Notes: generated by a model from the sequence alone, not told the origin. 33,200 nucleotides of DNA from Oscillospiraceae bacterium (GCA_015067675.1 SVMB01000035.1:1-33200), one strand, 5' to 3'. Shown: positions 7,074 to 19,356, counted from the stretch's first letter. Program-made: numbers and translations.

Positions 7074-8330
7074 ATGATGAATGTTGAACAGCTCATGCGC
7101 TGCGCCAGAGCAGCGCGTATGGATGTGGCGCTGGCAGGCACCGAACAGAAAAATGCGGCTCTGGAAGCCATCGCCTGTGCCCTGGACGCCGGCCGTGACG
7201 CCATAAAGGCAGCCAATCTTGAGGATGTGAATGCCGCACGAGCCTCCGGCATGCGTGAATCCCTCATCGACCGGCTGACCCTGACTGACAAGCGCATTGA
7301 TTCCGCCATTGAAGGCGTGCGTACGCTCATTGCCCTACCCGATCCCGTGGGCGGCGAGGATGCAAGCGTCGTGCGTCCCAACGGTCTGCGCATTGCCAGG
7401 CGCCGTGTGCCGCTGGGCGTGGTGGGCATCATCTACGAAGCCCGTCCCAACGTAACGGTGGATGCAGCGTCTCTGTGCCTGAAGGCAGGCAATGTCTGTG
7501 TTCTGCGCGGCGGTAAGGAGGCAATCCGCTCCAATATCGCGTTGGCGAAGATCATGCGCGAGGCCGTTGCATCCGTGGGGCTGCCTGCCGATGCGGTGTG
7601 TCTGTGTGAGGATACCTCACGAGACTCCGCCAATGCCATGATGAACGCGGTGGGACTGCTTGACGTGCTCATTCCCCGCGGCGGCGCAGGTCTGATCCGT
7701 GCGGTGGTGGAGAATGCCAAGGTTCCGGTGATTGAAACGGGTGTGGGCATCTGCCACATCTACTGCGACAAGGGCTGCGATCACCGGATGGCCATTGACA
7801 TCGTGGAAAACGCCAAATGCTCCCGGCCGTCGGTGTGCAATGCTGCGGAAGTGCTCATTATCCACAGCCTGGAAGCCGCGGCGCTGCTGCCGAGGATCAA
7901 GGCGGCGCTGGATGCCAAAAATGTGGAGCTGCGCTGCGATAAGCGGGCGTGGGCGATTCTGCGCAGAAGCGAAAATGTAAAGGAAGCGGTTCCGGAAGAT
8001 TTCCGGACGGAATTTCTGGACTATGTCATGGCTGTTATGGTTGTGGACGACGTGCAGGAGGCCATTGACGAGATCAATGCCCACGGCAGCGGACACTCCG
8101 AGAGCATCGTGACCAATGATTACGGCCGGGCACGGCAGTTCCAGGATCGTGTGGACGCTGCGGCTGTGTATGTGAATGCATCCACACGGTTTACCGACGG
8201 TTTTGAGTTCGGGTTCGGCGGTGAAATCGGTATTTCCACCCAGAAGCTGCATGCCCGTGGCCCGATGGGACTGGAAGCCCTTACAACGATCAAGTATACC
8301 ATCATGGGTGATGGACAGGTACGCAGGTAG
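7074..8330 (+). CDS. proA: Gamma-glutamyl phosphate reductase
   Basis: Second step of proline synthesis: NADPH-dependent reduction of gamma-glutamyl phosphate to glutamate semialdehyde. 418 residues, normal for the family, with an aldehyde-dehydrogenase fold. YEARPNVTVDAA and LRGGKEA mark the nucleotide-binding half, the catalytic cysteine is C255 in SVCNAAEVL, and the C-terminal half has FGFGGEIGISTQKLHARGP. It starts with two adjacent ATG codons (7074, 7077), so the exact first residue is uncertain by one. It follows proB by 6 bases, a clear operon. The third enzyme, ProC, is not in the window. Confidence 0.96.
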   Translation: MMNVEQLMRCARAARMDVALAGTEQKNAALEAIACALDAGRDAIKAANLEDVNAARASGMRESLIDRLTLTDKRIDSAIEGVRTLIALPDPVGGEDASVVRPNGLRIARRRVPLGVVGIIYEARPNVTVDAASLCLKAGNVCVLRGGKEAIRSNIALAKIMREAVASVGLPADAVCLCEDTSRDSANAMMNAVGLLDVLIPRGGAGLIRAVVENAKVPVIETGVGICHIYCDKGCDHRMAIDIVENAKCSRPSVCNAAEVLIIHSLEAAALLPRIKAALDAKNVELRCDKRAWAILRRSENVKEAVPEDFRTEFLDYVMAVMVVDDVQEAIDEINAHGSGHSESIVTNDYGRARQFQDRVDAAAVYVNASTRFTDGFEFGFGGEIGISTQKLHARGPMGLEALTTIKYTIMGDGQVRR

Positions 8331-8363
8331 CGCAGAGTGTGACGAAGAAGCGGGGAACGTGGA

Positions 8364-11300
8364 ATGGAATGGTATAATAAATCGGCGGAAGACGTTGTAC
8401 GCGAACAGAATGCGGACGTGCAGCATGGTCTGACCAGGACCAATGCCGCGCACAGAATGGAACGTTACGGAGATAATGCCCTGCCGGTGAAGGGAAACGT
8501 GGGTATGCTGCAGCGTGTTGGCCGCGCCTGTACCGATGCGATGGTGCTGACCTCACTGCTGGCGCTGCTTGTTGCACTGCTGTGCAGAAACTGGCTGCTG
8601 GCTGCGCTGTTTCTGGTGCTGGCGGCGCTGCGTGCTGCGGTAAGCGTGCGGCAGGAGCTTTTGCAGGACGCGGGTGAAAACGGCGTGCGTATGCTGCGTC
8701 CGGAAGAGGCGCGGGTGCTGCGTGAGAGCAGACCGGTCATGGTCCCGACCCGGGAACTGGTGCCGGGTGACGTGGTTCTTCTGGAGGCGGGCGATCTGGT
8801 GCCTGCCGATCTGCGGCTGATCTCGACTGTCGGTCTGCAGCTGGATGAGAGCATTCTGACCGGCGATCAGACGGCGGTCAGCAAGGATGCAGGCGTGGTT
8901 CTGGAAGGCGAGCAGCCCATAGAAGCACGTGTCAACATGGCCTTTGCAGGATCGTGCGTAGTTTACGGCCGGGGCAGAGGCGTGGTCGTGGGAACCGGAG
9001 TCCATACTGAACTTGGCGGTGTGAGCTTTGAAAACGCGCTGCCCGAGCGCGACCGTACGGCGGAGCAGGTGGCACGCGGCGTGGGTATTTTCTGCCTTGC
9101 CGGATGGGTGATTCTGCTCGTTACCGGTCTGATCCGGGCGGAAAACCCGGCGGAGGAGACACTGCCCAGGCTTGCCTCCTTTGCGGCAGCGGCGCTTCCC
9201 GGCGGTCTGACGCTGGCGCTGGCGGCCTGTCAGAGCATGCATCTGCAGCGTATGAAGAAGCTGGGCGTCATTGTGCGCAGGCTTTCCTCTCTTGGCCGTC
9301 TGGGTACGGTCAACGTCATCTGTGCCGACAAGACCGGTACGTTTACCTCCGGTGAGATGGTCGCCACCACTCTGTGGACCGGCGGCAAGCTGACCATGGT
9401 GGAAGGCTCCGGCTACAATCCCACCGGCAAATTCCTTGACCGCAGCGGGGAAGCGATCAATCCCATGCAGCGCAAGGATCTGATTATGACTCTGACGGCG
9501 GCGGCACTGTGCAACAACGCTGCCATTGAAGAAAGCGCCATCGACAGCTGGGCGGCGGTCGGCGAGCCGACGGAAAGCGCGCTGATAACCTTGAGCACCA
9601 AGGCCGGTATGAAAAAATCCGTGCTTGATGAAGCATTTCCCCGTCTGGCGGAGATTCCCTTTGATGCCGAGCGGCGCATGATGACCACGATTCATCGTGG
9701 TCACAAGTCTCCCATCGGTTACACCAAGGGCGCCCCCGAAGCGGTGCTTGCACGCTGCACCATGGTGCAGAACGGCCGTGATGTGCAGCCGATGACCGAT
9801 GAGCTGCGTGCCCAGCTTGCCCAGATTGACCGGTTGTTTTCTGACAAGGCCATGCGGGTGCTGGCGATTGCCACCCGCGAATATGTCAATATGCCGGCGG
9901 GCAAGGATCACACGGAGCTTGAAAAGGATCTGACATTCCTGGGCCTGATCGGTCTTGCCGATCCCGTGCGTGAGGGGACGAAGGAAGCCGTGCAGCGTGC
10001 CCGGAAGGCCGGTGTTCGTACGCTGCTGATGACCGGGGAGTCTGTGCAGACGGCGGCGGCTCTGGCCGATGCCGCAGGTATGGGCGGCGAGGATACGGTG
10101 GTGATCACCGGCGATCAGCTTGACGCCATGCGTGAGGACGAGGTTCGCGAGACTGCGAAAACCGCCCGTGTGTATGCCCGTGTGACTCCGGCGCACCGTG
10201 AGCGGGTGCTGCGTGCGCTGCATAAAAACGGCGATATTGTCGCCATGACCGGTGACAGCGTCAGTGACGTGGGCGTCATGCGTGACGCGGACATTGCCGT
10301 AGGCAAGGGCGTACGCGGTACGGAGATTGCCAGAAGCTCGGCGGATGTCGTCGTAAAGAATGACAGCCTTGCAGGTATTGTCACGGCAATTGAAAGCGGC
10401 AGACTGCTCTTTGACGGTCAGCGCCGTGTACTCAGGTATCTGCTTTCTGCCGGTATTGCCGGAGGCCTGACCTCGCTGCTGTGCGCTTTCTGGGGTCTTT
10501 CGCAGCCCTATACGGCGGTGTATGCGCTGCTGTGTGCGCTGGTGCTGTTTGTGATTCCCGTATTCTTCATGGGAACCGGACGCGGTAAGGATGCCGTGCG
10601 CCGTTCCTCCCGCAATGCCGCCCTTCCGCTGCTCAACCGCGGACTTCTTCTGATGACGGCGGTGCAGGGGGTTCTGCTTGCCGTCGGCGGCATCATTCTG
10701 GCAAATGCGGCCTATGAGCTCACGCCCGTGGGCGAGAGTGTCTCGGCCTATCTGCGCAGCCTCACAACGACGCTGCTGGTATACGGTGCGCTGCTGGGCG
10801 CGCTGTCCTGCCGGTCCGAGCGTACGGCGATGTGGAAAGACATCCCGGGTCTTGTCCGCCAGGGTGTGGTGTCTCTGGTCTGCATGGCTGTACATACGCT
10901 GATTCTGTTCATCCGGCCTGTGGCTGCGCTGTTTGGTATGTCTGCCCTCGGCGGACTCCATGTGCTGCTGGTGCTGGGCATTGCGCTGGTGTGCGTGGCA
11001 CTGACCGAGATCTTCAAGCTTGTCTGTATGCCGATGCTGCTGACTGCGCTGCCGTCGCTGGAACGAAGTGCCAGACCTGAAAAGATCCGTGCCCCCAAGG
11101 CAAAGAAGAAGCGCGAGCATATCCCGCGCTTTGCCGGTTCCGATCCGACTCAGGAGGATGAGGAGGATCTGGTAATCCGCGACGAGTACGATGCTGCCCG
11201 GGAGGATGAGGAAGCTGTGGAGCCTCCGATGCCTCTCGTCGAAGAGAAAGTTCCCGAGGAGGAAGAACTGCAGCCGATGCAGGAAATCTCCGAGGATGAT

Positions 11301-11396
11301 GTGCGCGAGATCATGGAAAGCGTCGCAAACGACGAGACTGACGATGTCTCGGACGAAGCGGCTGATGAGGAAGATGAGGCGGATAGAATCCGCTGA
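8364..11396 (+). CDS. Divergent P-type ATPase with acidic C-terminal tail
   Basis: 1010 residues, Ca2+-ATPase-like (P2) layout: N-terminal cation-ATPase domain, actuator domain with LTGDQTAVSK (usual TGES), phosphorylation motif DKTGTFT with D322, KGAPE in the nucleotide domain, DPVREGTKEAV, and hinge TGDSVSD. The parts that define the ion are unusual: helix M4 has P279-G-G-L where pumps of this type have PEGLP, and helix M6 reads VLFVIP near P732 where NLVTDGLPA is expected, so the Glu, Asn and Asp ligands are absent. The last 100 or so residues are an acidic, probably disordered extension (DEEDLV, EEAVEPP, DEEDEADRIR). It starts 33 bases after proA, with a GGGGAACGTGGA stretch upstream, and may share its transcript. 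The substrate is unknown; a different ion, lipid or a non-transport role are all possible. Confidence 0.85.
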   Translation: MEWYNKSAEDVVREQNADVQHGLTRTNAAHRMERYGDNALPVKGNVGMLQRVGRACTDAMVLTSLLALLVALLCRNWLLAALFLVLAALRAAVSVRQELLQDAGENGVRMLRPEEARVLRESRPVMVPTRELVPGDVVLLEAGDLVPADLRLISTVGLQLDESILTGDQTAVSKDAGVVLEGEQPIEARVNMAFAGSCVVYGRGRGVVVGTGVHTELGGVSFENALPERDRTAEQVARGVGIFCLAGWVILLVTGLIRAENPAEETLPRLASFAAAALPGGLTLALAACQSMHLQRMKKLGVIVRRLSSLGRLGTVNVICADKTGTFTSGEMVATTLWTGGKLTMVEGSGYNPTGKFLDRSGEAINPMQRKDLIMTLTAAALCNNAAIEESAIDSWAAVGEPTESALITLSTKAGMKKSVLDEAFPRLAEIPFDAERRMMTTIHRGHKSPIGYTKGAPEAVLARCTMVQNGRDVQPMTDELRAQLAQIDRLFSDKAMRVLAIATREYVNMPAGKDHTELEKDLTFLGLIGLADPVREGTKEAVQRARKAGVRTLLMTGESVQTAAALADAAGMGGEDTVVITGDQLDAMREDEVRETAKTARVYARVTPAHRERVLRALHKNGDIVAMTGDSVSDVGVMRDADIAVGKGVRGTEIARSSADVVVKNDSLAGIVTAIESGRLLFDGQRRVLRYLLSAGIAGGLTSLLCAFWGLSQPYTAVYALLCALVLFVIPVFFMGTGRGKDAVRRSSRNAALPLLNRGLLLMTAVQGVLLAVGGIILANAAYELTPVGESVSAYLRSLTTTLLVYGALLGALSCRSERTAMWKDIPGLVRQGVVSLVCMAVHTLILFIRPVAALFGMSALGGLHVLLVLGIALVCVALTEIFKLVCMPMLLTALPSLERSARPEKIRAPKAKKKREHIPRFAGSDPTQEDEEDLVIRDEYDAAREDEEAVEPPMPLVEEKVPEEEELQPMQEISEDDVREIMESVANDETDDVSDEAADEEDEADRIR

Positions 11397-11413
11397 GCCT
11401 CGAAAATGTATGC

Positions 11414-11448
11414 AAAGGTTCCCAAAACGACGTTTTGGGAACCTTTTT
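11414..11448 (+). terminator. Terminator after the P-type ATPase gene
   Basis: Perfect inverted repeat, 11414-11429 with 11431-11446 (AAAGGTTCCCAAAACG and its complement), ending in a T tract. It lies 18 bases after the stop codon and closes the proBA-ATPase unit. Confidence 0.9.
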
Positions 11449-11493
11449 GCGTAAATTCAACCACTGTAATCCCGGTTGGAAGCAGCTATATGC

Positions 11494-14558
<3,065 letters not shown>

Positions 14559-14629
14559 ATCCGTCTTTTGCGCACGCTGTCACCCTTTTGACGCCGACAG
14601 CATAAGCTGAGATGGGAATATGAAACGGA

Positions 14630-14662
14630 AAAACCGTCCGGGAATCTTCCCGGACGGTTTTT
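14630..14662 (+). terminator. Terminator after the GH2 beta-galactosidase gene
   Basis: 15-bp stem, 14630-14644 with 14647-14661 (AAAACCGTCCGGGAA and its complement), ending in a T tract. It lies only 27 bases before the cwlJ start, so cwlJ expression would need read-through or an unrecognised start site in that short gap. Confidence 0.88.
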
Positions 14663-14688
14663 GTGCCTTTTTGGAACGGAGGTGAGTC

Positions 14689-15123
14689 ATGGCTTATTCG
14701 GAACAGGAGCTGTTGGCGCGGCTGATCCAGTGCGAGGCCGGCGGCGAGGGTGACAACGGCATGCGGGCGGTGGCAAGCGTGGTGATGAACCGGGTTCACA
14801 TCACCTACGGTGAGTATGCACGCTTTCCCACGATCCGCTCGGTGATTTTTGCCCCCGACCAGTTTACCTGCGTCAAGGAGGTGGTGGGCGGGCAGTATAA
14901 TCCCCAGAATATCTACAATATGCGTCCGGAACAGATCCACTGGGACATTGCTGCCTGGGCCATCGCGGGAAACCGCCTTTGGACCACCGGTCAGGCGCTG
15001 TGGTTCTTCAATCCCTACAGTCCCTATTGCCAGCCCTATTTTCCCACACAGGTGGGCAGCTTCGCCGTGCGTATCGGCGAGCATTGCTTCTATAATCCCA
15101 CACCGGCTTATGCCAATACATAA
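14689..15123 (+). CDS. cwlJ: Spore cortex hydrolase, SleB/CwlJ family
   Basis: 144 residues, the same size as Bacillus CwlJ (142) and without the peptidoglycan-binding domain of SleB. The hydrolase domain (Hydrolase_2) covers almost the whole protein, with the catalytic Glu16 in QCEAGGEG, then ASVVMNRV and a WFFNPYSP segment. Such enzymes degrade cortex peptidoglycan during spore germination. ATG at 14689 has GGAGGTG about 6 bases upstream. The GerQ-like gene follows 17 bases later. In Bacillus, CwlJ depends on GerQ for its place in the spore, so the pairing supports both calls. Confidence 0.88.
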   Translation: MAYSEQELLARLIQCEAGGEGDNGMRAVASVVMNRVHITYGEYARFPTIRSVIFAPDQFTCVKEVVGGQYNPQNIYNMRPEQIHWDIAAWAIAGNRLWTTGQALWFFNPYSPYCQPYFPTQVGSFAVRIGEHCFYNPTPAYANT

Positions 15124-15140
15124 AAAGGAGTTTTGTGCGT

Positions 15141-15578
15141 ATGTATCCTGAATCAAGCTGTAAGGCAGGCGCCTCTTCCCGTGCCGTAACCGTGACTGTA
15201 CCGGGGGTCCCGACGGAAAACGATTATCTCAATGTTCCGACCCCTGAGCCGGGAATGTTTGAGGAACCGGCCTACCGGGACACGATCATTCAGTTTCTCT
15301 CGGAAAACCTGGGGGAATATGTGGTCTGTGAGTTTCTCATCGGCACGGAGCTTCTGCAGACCCGGCAGGGGATCCTTTACAGTGTCGGGACCAATTATCT
15401 GATATTATATGAAGAAGAAACGGCTACATACGTTATCTGTGATATCTACGCGCTGAAATTCGTGACCTTCTATCAGCCGGGGCAGCGTCCGCCGCAGCCC
15501 AGAGCCGTGCGCGGCGCGGGGAATGCTGCGCGTGCGGGAAGGCTGTTTGAAAACGGCGGACGATATACAAGGCTTTGA
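15141..15578 (+). CDS. gerQ: Spore coat protein GerQ-like
   Basis: 145 residues. The core at about 43-112, rich in short beta-strand-like runs (EYVVCEFLIGT, GILYSVGTNYLIL, YVICDIYALKFVTF), matches the GerQ family, a coat protein needed for CwlJ localisation in Bacillus. The N-terminus is polar and low in complexity and the C-terminus is basic with PPQPRA, fitting a coat protein. Two starts are possible: GTG at 15135 (4 bases after AAGGAG) and ATG at 15141 (10 bases after it); ATG is preferred. It forms a pair with the preceding cortex hydrolase gene. Confidence 0.82.
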   Translation: MYPESSCKAGASSRAVTVTVPGVPTENDYLNVPTPEPGMFEEPAYRDTIIQFLSENLGEYVVCEFLIGTELLQTRQGILYSVGTNYLILYEEETATYVICDIYALKFVTFYQPGQRPPQPRAVRGAGNAARAGRLFENGGRYTRL

Positions 15579-15601
15579 GTTTCAAAGGCGGCTTTTGGCT
15601 C

Positions 15602-15631
15602 TTTACAAGCCTGCTTTCGCTGTGATAAGAT
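15602..15631 (+). promoter_or_regulatory. Promoter of the phosphoesterase gene
   Basis: TTTACA (15602-15607), 18-base spacer, TAAGAT (15626-15631). The predicted start of transcription near 15638 leaves too little leader for the ATG at 15646 and favours the TTG start at 15664. Confidence 0.55.
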
Positions 15632-15663
15632 AGAATCACAGTAACATGCGGGAGGACAGAGCC

Positions 15664-16494
15664 TTGAATATCATCCGAACCCACCTTCATCTGGGCGCGG
15701 CGGAGCCCTTTACCATACTCCATGCCAGCGATACCCATCTGACCCGTGCCGACGAGCGGGACGATGCGCGCAAGCTGGCGCTTGCCGGGCGCCGCACGAA
15801 CAATTTCCCGAAGGCAGAGCAGCATCTGCAGGAGCTGACGGCGCTTGCGCAGCAGCGCGGCCTGACAGTGGTGCATACCGGTGATCTGATCGACTTTGTG
15901 TCGGCGGCGAACATCGATGCCGCACGTGGGTTTGCAGATCAGGTGGACTGCTTCATGGCGGCCGGCAATCATGAGTTCAGCCTGTACGTGGGCGAGGCCA
16001 AAGAGGATGCGGCCTACCGCAATATCAGTCTTGACCGGGTCAATGCAGTGTTCAAAAATAACATCCGGTTTGCAAGCCGGATTATCGGCGGCGTCAATTT
16101 TGTGGCGCTGGATAATTCCTACTACCTCGTGGAGCAGTGGCAGCTTGAACGGCTGCGGGAAGAGGCGGAGCGGGGATATCCCATCGTGCTTGCACTGCAC
16201 ACGCCGCTGTACAGTCAGGATATGTACCGGCAGCGGGCAGAGCAGGGAAAGGTAAATCCGGCCTATCTGATGAGCGTCCCGGAAGAGCTGATGCGGGCGT
16301 ACACGCCTGATCGATATGAACAGCAGCTGCAGGATGCGGTGACGGCCGAGGCCTATCGGTTCATCACCGAAAGCGGCGCGGTGAAAGCGATCCTGACAGG
16401 GCACCTGCACTGTGATTTCGAGGCGGACATCACGCCGACGCTGCGGCAGTATGTGACCGGTATTGGTACCGTGCGGGAAATTGTGATAGATTAG
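15664..16494 (+). CDS. Calcineurin-like metallophosphoesterase
   Basis: 276 residues from TTG. The binuclear-metal motifs of the family are all present in order: ASDTHL, HTGDLID, AGNHEF, LALHTP and TGHLHCD. These enzymes cleave phosphomonoesters or diesters; the substrate cannot be read from the sequence. There is no signal peptide or membrane segment. The TTG at 15664 is preferred because GGGAGG lies 8 bases upstream; an in-frame ATG at 15646 would put that site inside the gene and lies too close to the promoter. It stands alone, between the spore genes and a convergent GH2 gene. Confidence 0.85.
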   Translation: MNIIRTHLHLGAAEPFTILHASDTHLTRADERDDARKLALAGRRTNNFPKAEQHLQELTALAQQRGLTVVHTGDLIDFVSAANIDAARGFADQVDCFMAAGNHEFSLYVGEAKEDAAYRNISLDRVNAVFKNNIRFASRIIGGVNFVALDNSYYLVEQWQLERLREEAERGYPIVLALHTPLYSQDMYRQRAEQGKVNPAYLMSVPEELMRAYTPDRYEQQLQDAVTAEAYRFITESGAVKAILTGHLHCDFEADITPTLRQYVTGIGTVREIVID

Positions 16495-16503
16495 TGCGAA
16501 AAT

Positions 16504-16535
16504 AAAGGTGCTGCCGTGTAAACGGCAGCACCTTT
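16504..16535. terminator. Shared terminator between convergent genes
   Basis: 14-bp stem, 16504-16517 with 16522-16535 (AAAGGTGCTGCCGT and its complement, GTAA loop). T residues follow on the minus strand (TTTATTTT) and a shorter run on the plus strand. It lies between the phosphoesterase gene (plus) and the second GH2 gene (minus) and probably serves both. Confidence 0.85.
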
Positions 16536-16561
16536 GTGTCTGTCTATGGGAGATTTTTTGC

Positions 16562-19294
16562 TTACAGAGCCACGCTGACGGTATCCATGCCGTCGGAGCC
16601 AATCTGCAGCGTACCGCCGTCGGGGGCCTTCACGATGCAAAGGCAGCGGTTATTGAAGAGGCGGCGGGAGAAGGTGCGCTTGAGGGGCTTTCGCAGCTCG
16701 ACGCCGTGACCGACGGCGCAGACGTAGGTTACGGTGTTGTCAACTTCGATCTCCAGACGGTTGAGACCGCGGCGCAGTGCTCCCTTGAGCGCGGCTTCGA
16801 TCGCGTCACCGTCGCCGTTTCCTTCAAAGAGCACGGTGTGGTTGAGGATGAGCTTTGCCTTGCCGTCGCAGTAGCCCACGCGGATGGTCTCGTAGTCGAG
16901 ATCTGCGCTGTCCAGCCAGAACTCGCAGCTGATCCGGAGCTGGCGCGAAGGCTCGCTCCGATTCTGAACGACCTTGCGGCGGGGGCCAAGTTCCGGATGG
17001 AACACATCGTCGTTCTCCGGAATGTAAGAGGCAGCATGGCAGAAGAAGCGTTCAGCATCAGTGTTGCCGACGATGCCGGACAGGTTCTGGTCGCTGAACT
17101 GATAATACCCGGGATTTTCGTGGACACGGAACCCGCGCAGAGGCAGGGTTTCCCAGCGATCCATGCACAGTTCGGGATCTTCGTCGCAGGGATTGCCGTT
17201 GGAGGCGCCCATGATACAGGCGCCGTCGGCCATGAAGTGCAGCCGGTTGGAAGCCTCGGGGCAGGGATTGCCGTCGGCGTCCAGCGCTTCGATGGTGACG
17301 AAGGCAGTCTCGCCCACACGCTCGGAGGAAGCAGCCAGCCGCACAGGTTCACCGGCGGTGGTCATGCTCCGGCGCACGTATTCCGCACCGTCCCTGTAGC
17401 CGATGCACTCCACGGTGCCGGGATGATAGGGGACCTCATACTCGATGGAGGACAGGGGCTTGCGTACACGGCGGCCGCAGCTTTCGCCGTTGACAAAGAG
17501 TTCCACCTCATCGGCATTGGTGTAGATGCGCACCATGGCGGGGGAGCCGTCCTCGAGATTGCGGTTCCAGTGGGGGCACAGCCACATCACGGGTTCCTTT
17601 GCGGCTGCAGCCTGACAATACATCGCACCGGCTTTGGGGAAGCCGCAGATGTCGATGAAACCGAAGGGGGTGATGTAGGCCTGCTTGGAGGCTTCGCCGC
17701 GGTATTCGATGCCAGTCCAGACATAGACGCCTGCCAGATACTCACGGGCGCAGTAGACCTTCCAGAGTGCTTCCGCACCCAGCATATAACGGGGACCCAC
17801 GTTGTCGAGATCCTCAATGTAGCCCTTTTCGGGTACCTGCTCATAAATACCGCGGGTACCGACGTAGGAGGACTCCTCGGAGCCGATGACCGGCTGCCAG
17901 GGACGCTTGGCGTGGTACTCATCGATCACGCGGGGATCCTGCAGCATGTTGATGTAGTTGACGCCGCGCACTTCCACGACGCTGTTGATGCCCTCCAGGT
18001 GGTCGGCGTTGTTGCCGGCGTAGGTGATGGCGCGGGTGGGGTCAAGCTTGCGGATTCTGCGCTGGACGGTGAGTGCCTGACGGGCGGAACTGTCGGAGAG
18101 CTGGATGATTTCCTCGTTGCCGATGGACCAGATGACGACAGAAGGGTGATTGCGGCCGGAGAGGATGAGCCAGTCGAGCTGACGCATGGCCTCAGGGGTG
18201 CTGCCGTAGAGACGGGCTTCACTCATGACCAGCAGTCCAATTTCGTCACAGGCTTCAAGTACCTCGGGCGCGGGGGGATTGTGGGCGGTACGGCTGCCGT
18301 TGAAGCCGTATTTCTTGAGGATGCCCATCTTGTAGCGCTGCACATCGTCGTCGAGAGCAGAACCCACAACGGCAAAGTCCTGATGGGTGCAGGAACCCAG
18401 GATCTTCACGGACTTGCCGTTGAGGAAGAAGCCGTGATTGGGGTCAAAGCGAACCGTCCGGAAACCCGTGCGGGATTTGTATTCATGGGCTCCGCAGGAG
18501 ACGGTGAACGTATAGAGGAAGGGGTTTTCCGTATCCCAGAGGGTGAGCTCGTCGGCTTCCAGGGTGAAGGAAACGGTGCTGCACTCCCATGCGGGGACAA
18601 AGACGCTTTGCTCGGCATGCAGTCCGGCGATATCAACGGCTGCGGTGTCGGTCACGTCATTGTCTGAATCGTTGCGCACAGTGAAGGAGCAGAGAATCTG
18701 CTTTTCATGCGCACCCAGACGGACAAACACGCTGTCGGGATCAATGGATACCTGCGGCAGCAGACGCAGCCAGACGTTGCGGTAGATGCCGGCGCCTTCG
18801 TAGAACCAGCCTTCGCGGTGGGAGGCATCCACGCGCACGGTGATGTTGTTGACCTCACCGTAGAAGAGCAGATCCGTGATGTCCACGGAGAAGCCGGTGT
18901 AGCCGGCGACGTTGTTCGTCACATACTGGCCGTTGACCCAGAGATCACAGTCACGGTAAATGCCGTCAAAGACCAGCGTTGCGCGAAGATTTTCCCAGTC
19001 GGCGGGCACATCGAAGCTCTTGCGGTAGAAGCCGATGGGCTGCGGATCGACGCCATTTGCAATGGGAGCTGCACCGTGCTGGACATCGACGGTGTAGTCG
19101 TGGTCAAGCTCCATGCCCCAGTCGTGCGGGAGGTTTACGATGCGCCATGCACTGTCGTTGTAGACACGGGCAGCCGGACCGGAGGCGTAGCCGGCTTTCC
19201 AGAAATGACGGCGGGGTTCGCCGGAGGACGGAACGCCGGGATGGAATTTCCAGCCTGTATTGAAACAAAGAATGTTAGGGTTGAGTCGGTTCAT
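16562..19294 (-). CDS. GH2 glycoside hydrolase (beta-galactosidase-like)
   Basis: 910 residues. The layout is that of GH2 enzymes with extra C-terminal modules: sugar-binding sandwich (about 40-200; LPHDWGME, GIYRDCDLWVNG), immunoglobulin-like domain (about 200-300), TIM barrel (about 300-590), then a Big4/DUF4982-like beta domain and a further C-terminal module. The acid/base Glu394 is in WSIGNEE and the nucleophile Glu473 in IGSEES. It lacks a signal peptide. The substrate may be a beta-galactoside, but GH2 also includes mannosidases and glucuronidases. ATG at 19294 is chosen over a 56-codon longer frame because GGAGGTG precedes it by 6 bases and the extra part contains the promoter. It is divergent from the tautomerase-glycosidase unit. 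Confidence 0.9.
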   Translation of the reverse strand: MNRLNPNILCFNTGWKFHPGVPSSGEPRRHFWKAGYASGPAARVYNDSAWRIVNLPHDWGMELDHDYTVDVQHGAAPIANGVDPQPIGFYRKSFDVPADWENLRATLVFDGIYRDCDLWVNGQYVTNNVAGYTGFSVDITDLLFYGEVNNITVRVDASHREGWFYEGAGIYRNVWLRLLPQVSIDPDSVFVRLGAHEKQILCSFTVRNDSDNDVTDTAAVDIAGLHAEQSVFVPAWECSTVSFTLEADELTLWDTENPFLYTFTVSCGAHEYKSRTGFRTVRFDPNHGFFLNGKSVKILGSCTHQDFAVVGSALDDDVQRYKMGILKKYGFNGSRTAHNPPAPEVLEACDEIGLLVMSEARLYGSTPEAMRQLDWLILSGRNHPSVVIWSIGNEEIIQLSDSSARQALTVQRRIRKLDPTRAITYAGNNADHLEGINSVVEVRGVNYINMLQDPRVIDEYHAKRPWQPVIGSEESSYVGTRGIYEQVPEKGYIEDLDNVGPRYMLGAEALWKVYCAREYLAGVYVWTGIEYRGEASKQAYITPFGFIDICGFPKAGAMYCQAAAAKEPVMWLCPHWNRNLEDGSPAMVRIYTNADEVELFVNGESCGRRVRKPLSSIEYEVPYHPGTVECIGYRDGAEYVRRSMTTAGEPVRLAASSERVGETAFVTIEALDADGNPCPEASNRLHFMADGACIMGASNGNPCDEDPELCMDRWETLPLRGFRVHENPGYYQFSDQNLSGIVGNTDAERFFCHAASYIPENDDVFHPELGPRRKVVQNRSEPSRQLRISCEFWLDSADLDYETIRVGYCDGKAKLILNHTVLFEGNGDGDAIEAALKGALRRGLNRLEIEVDNTVTYVCAVGHGVELRKPLKRTFSRRLFNNRCLCIVKAPDGGTLQIGSDGMDTVSVAL

Positions 19295-19327
19295 TTTTTG
19301 CACCTCCAAACGGTTTGCTGTGGGATT

Positions 19328-19356
19328 ATTGTAGCATATTGGTCGTTTTTTGTATA
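19328..19356 (-). promoter_or_regulatory. Promoter of the second GH2 gene
   Basis: Minus strand TATACA (19351-19356), 17-base spacer, TACAAT (19328-19333). The -35 is weak, as expected for a promoter that needs an activator, though no activator gene is nearby. Confidence 0.45.

Noticed and set aside
14559-14600. Sigma-K-like sequence (AC-N17-CATAAGCTG) before cwlJ
   Set aside because: The match is loose, and a strong terminator lies between it and cwlJ.
16508-18667. 719-codon plus-strand frame
   Set aside because: It is antisense to the second GH2 gene, whose catalytic motifs and ribosome binding site are clear, and its start lies inside the shared terminator.
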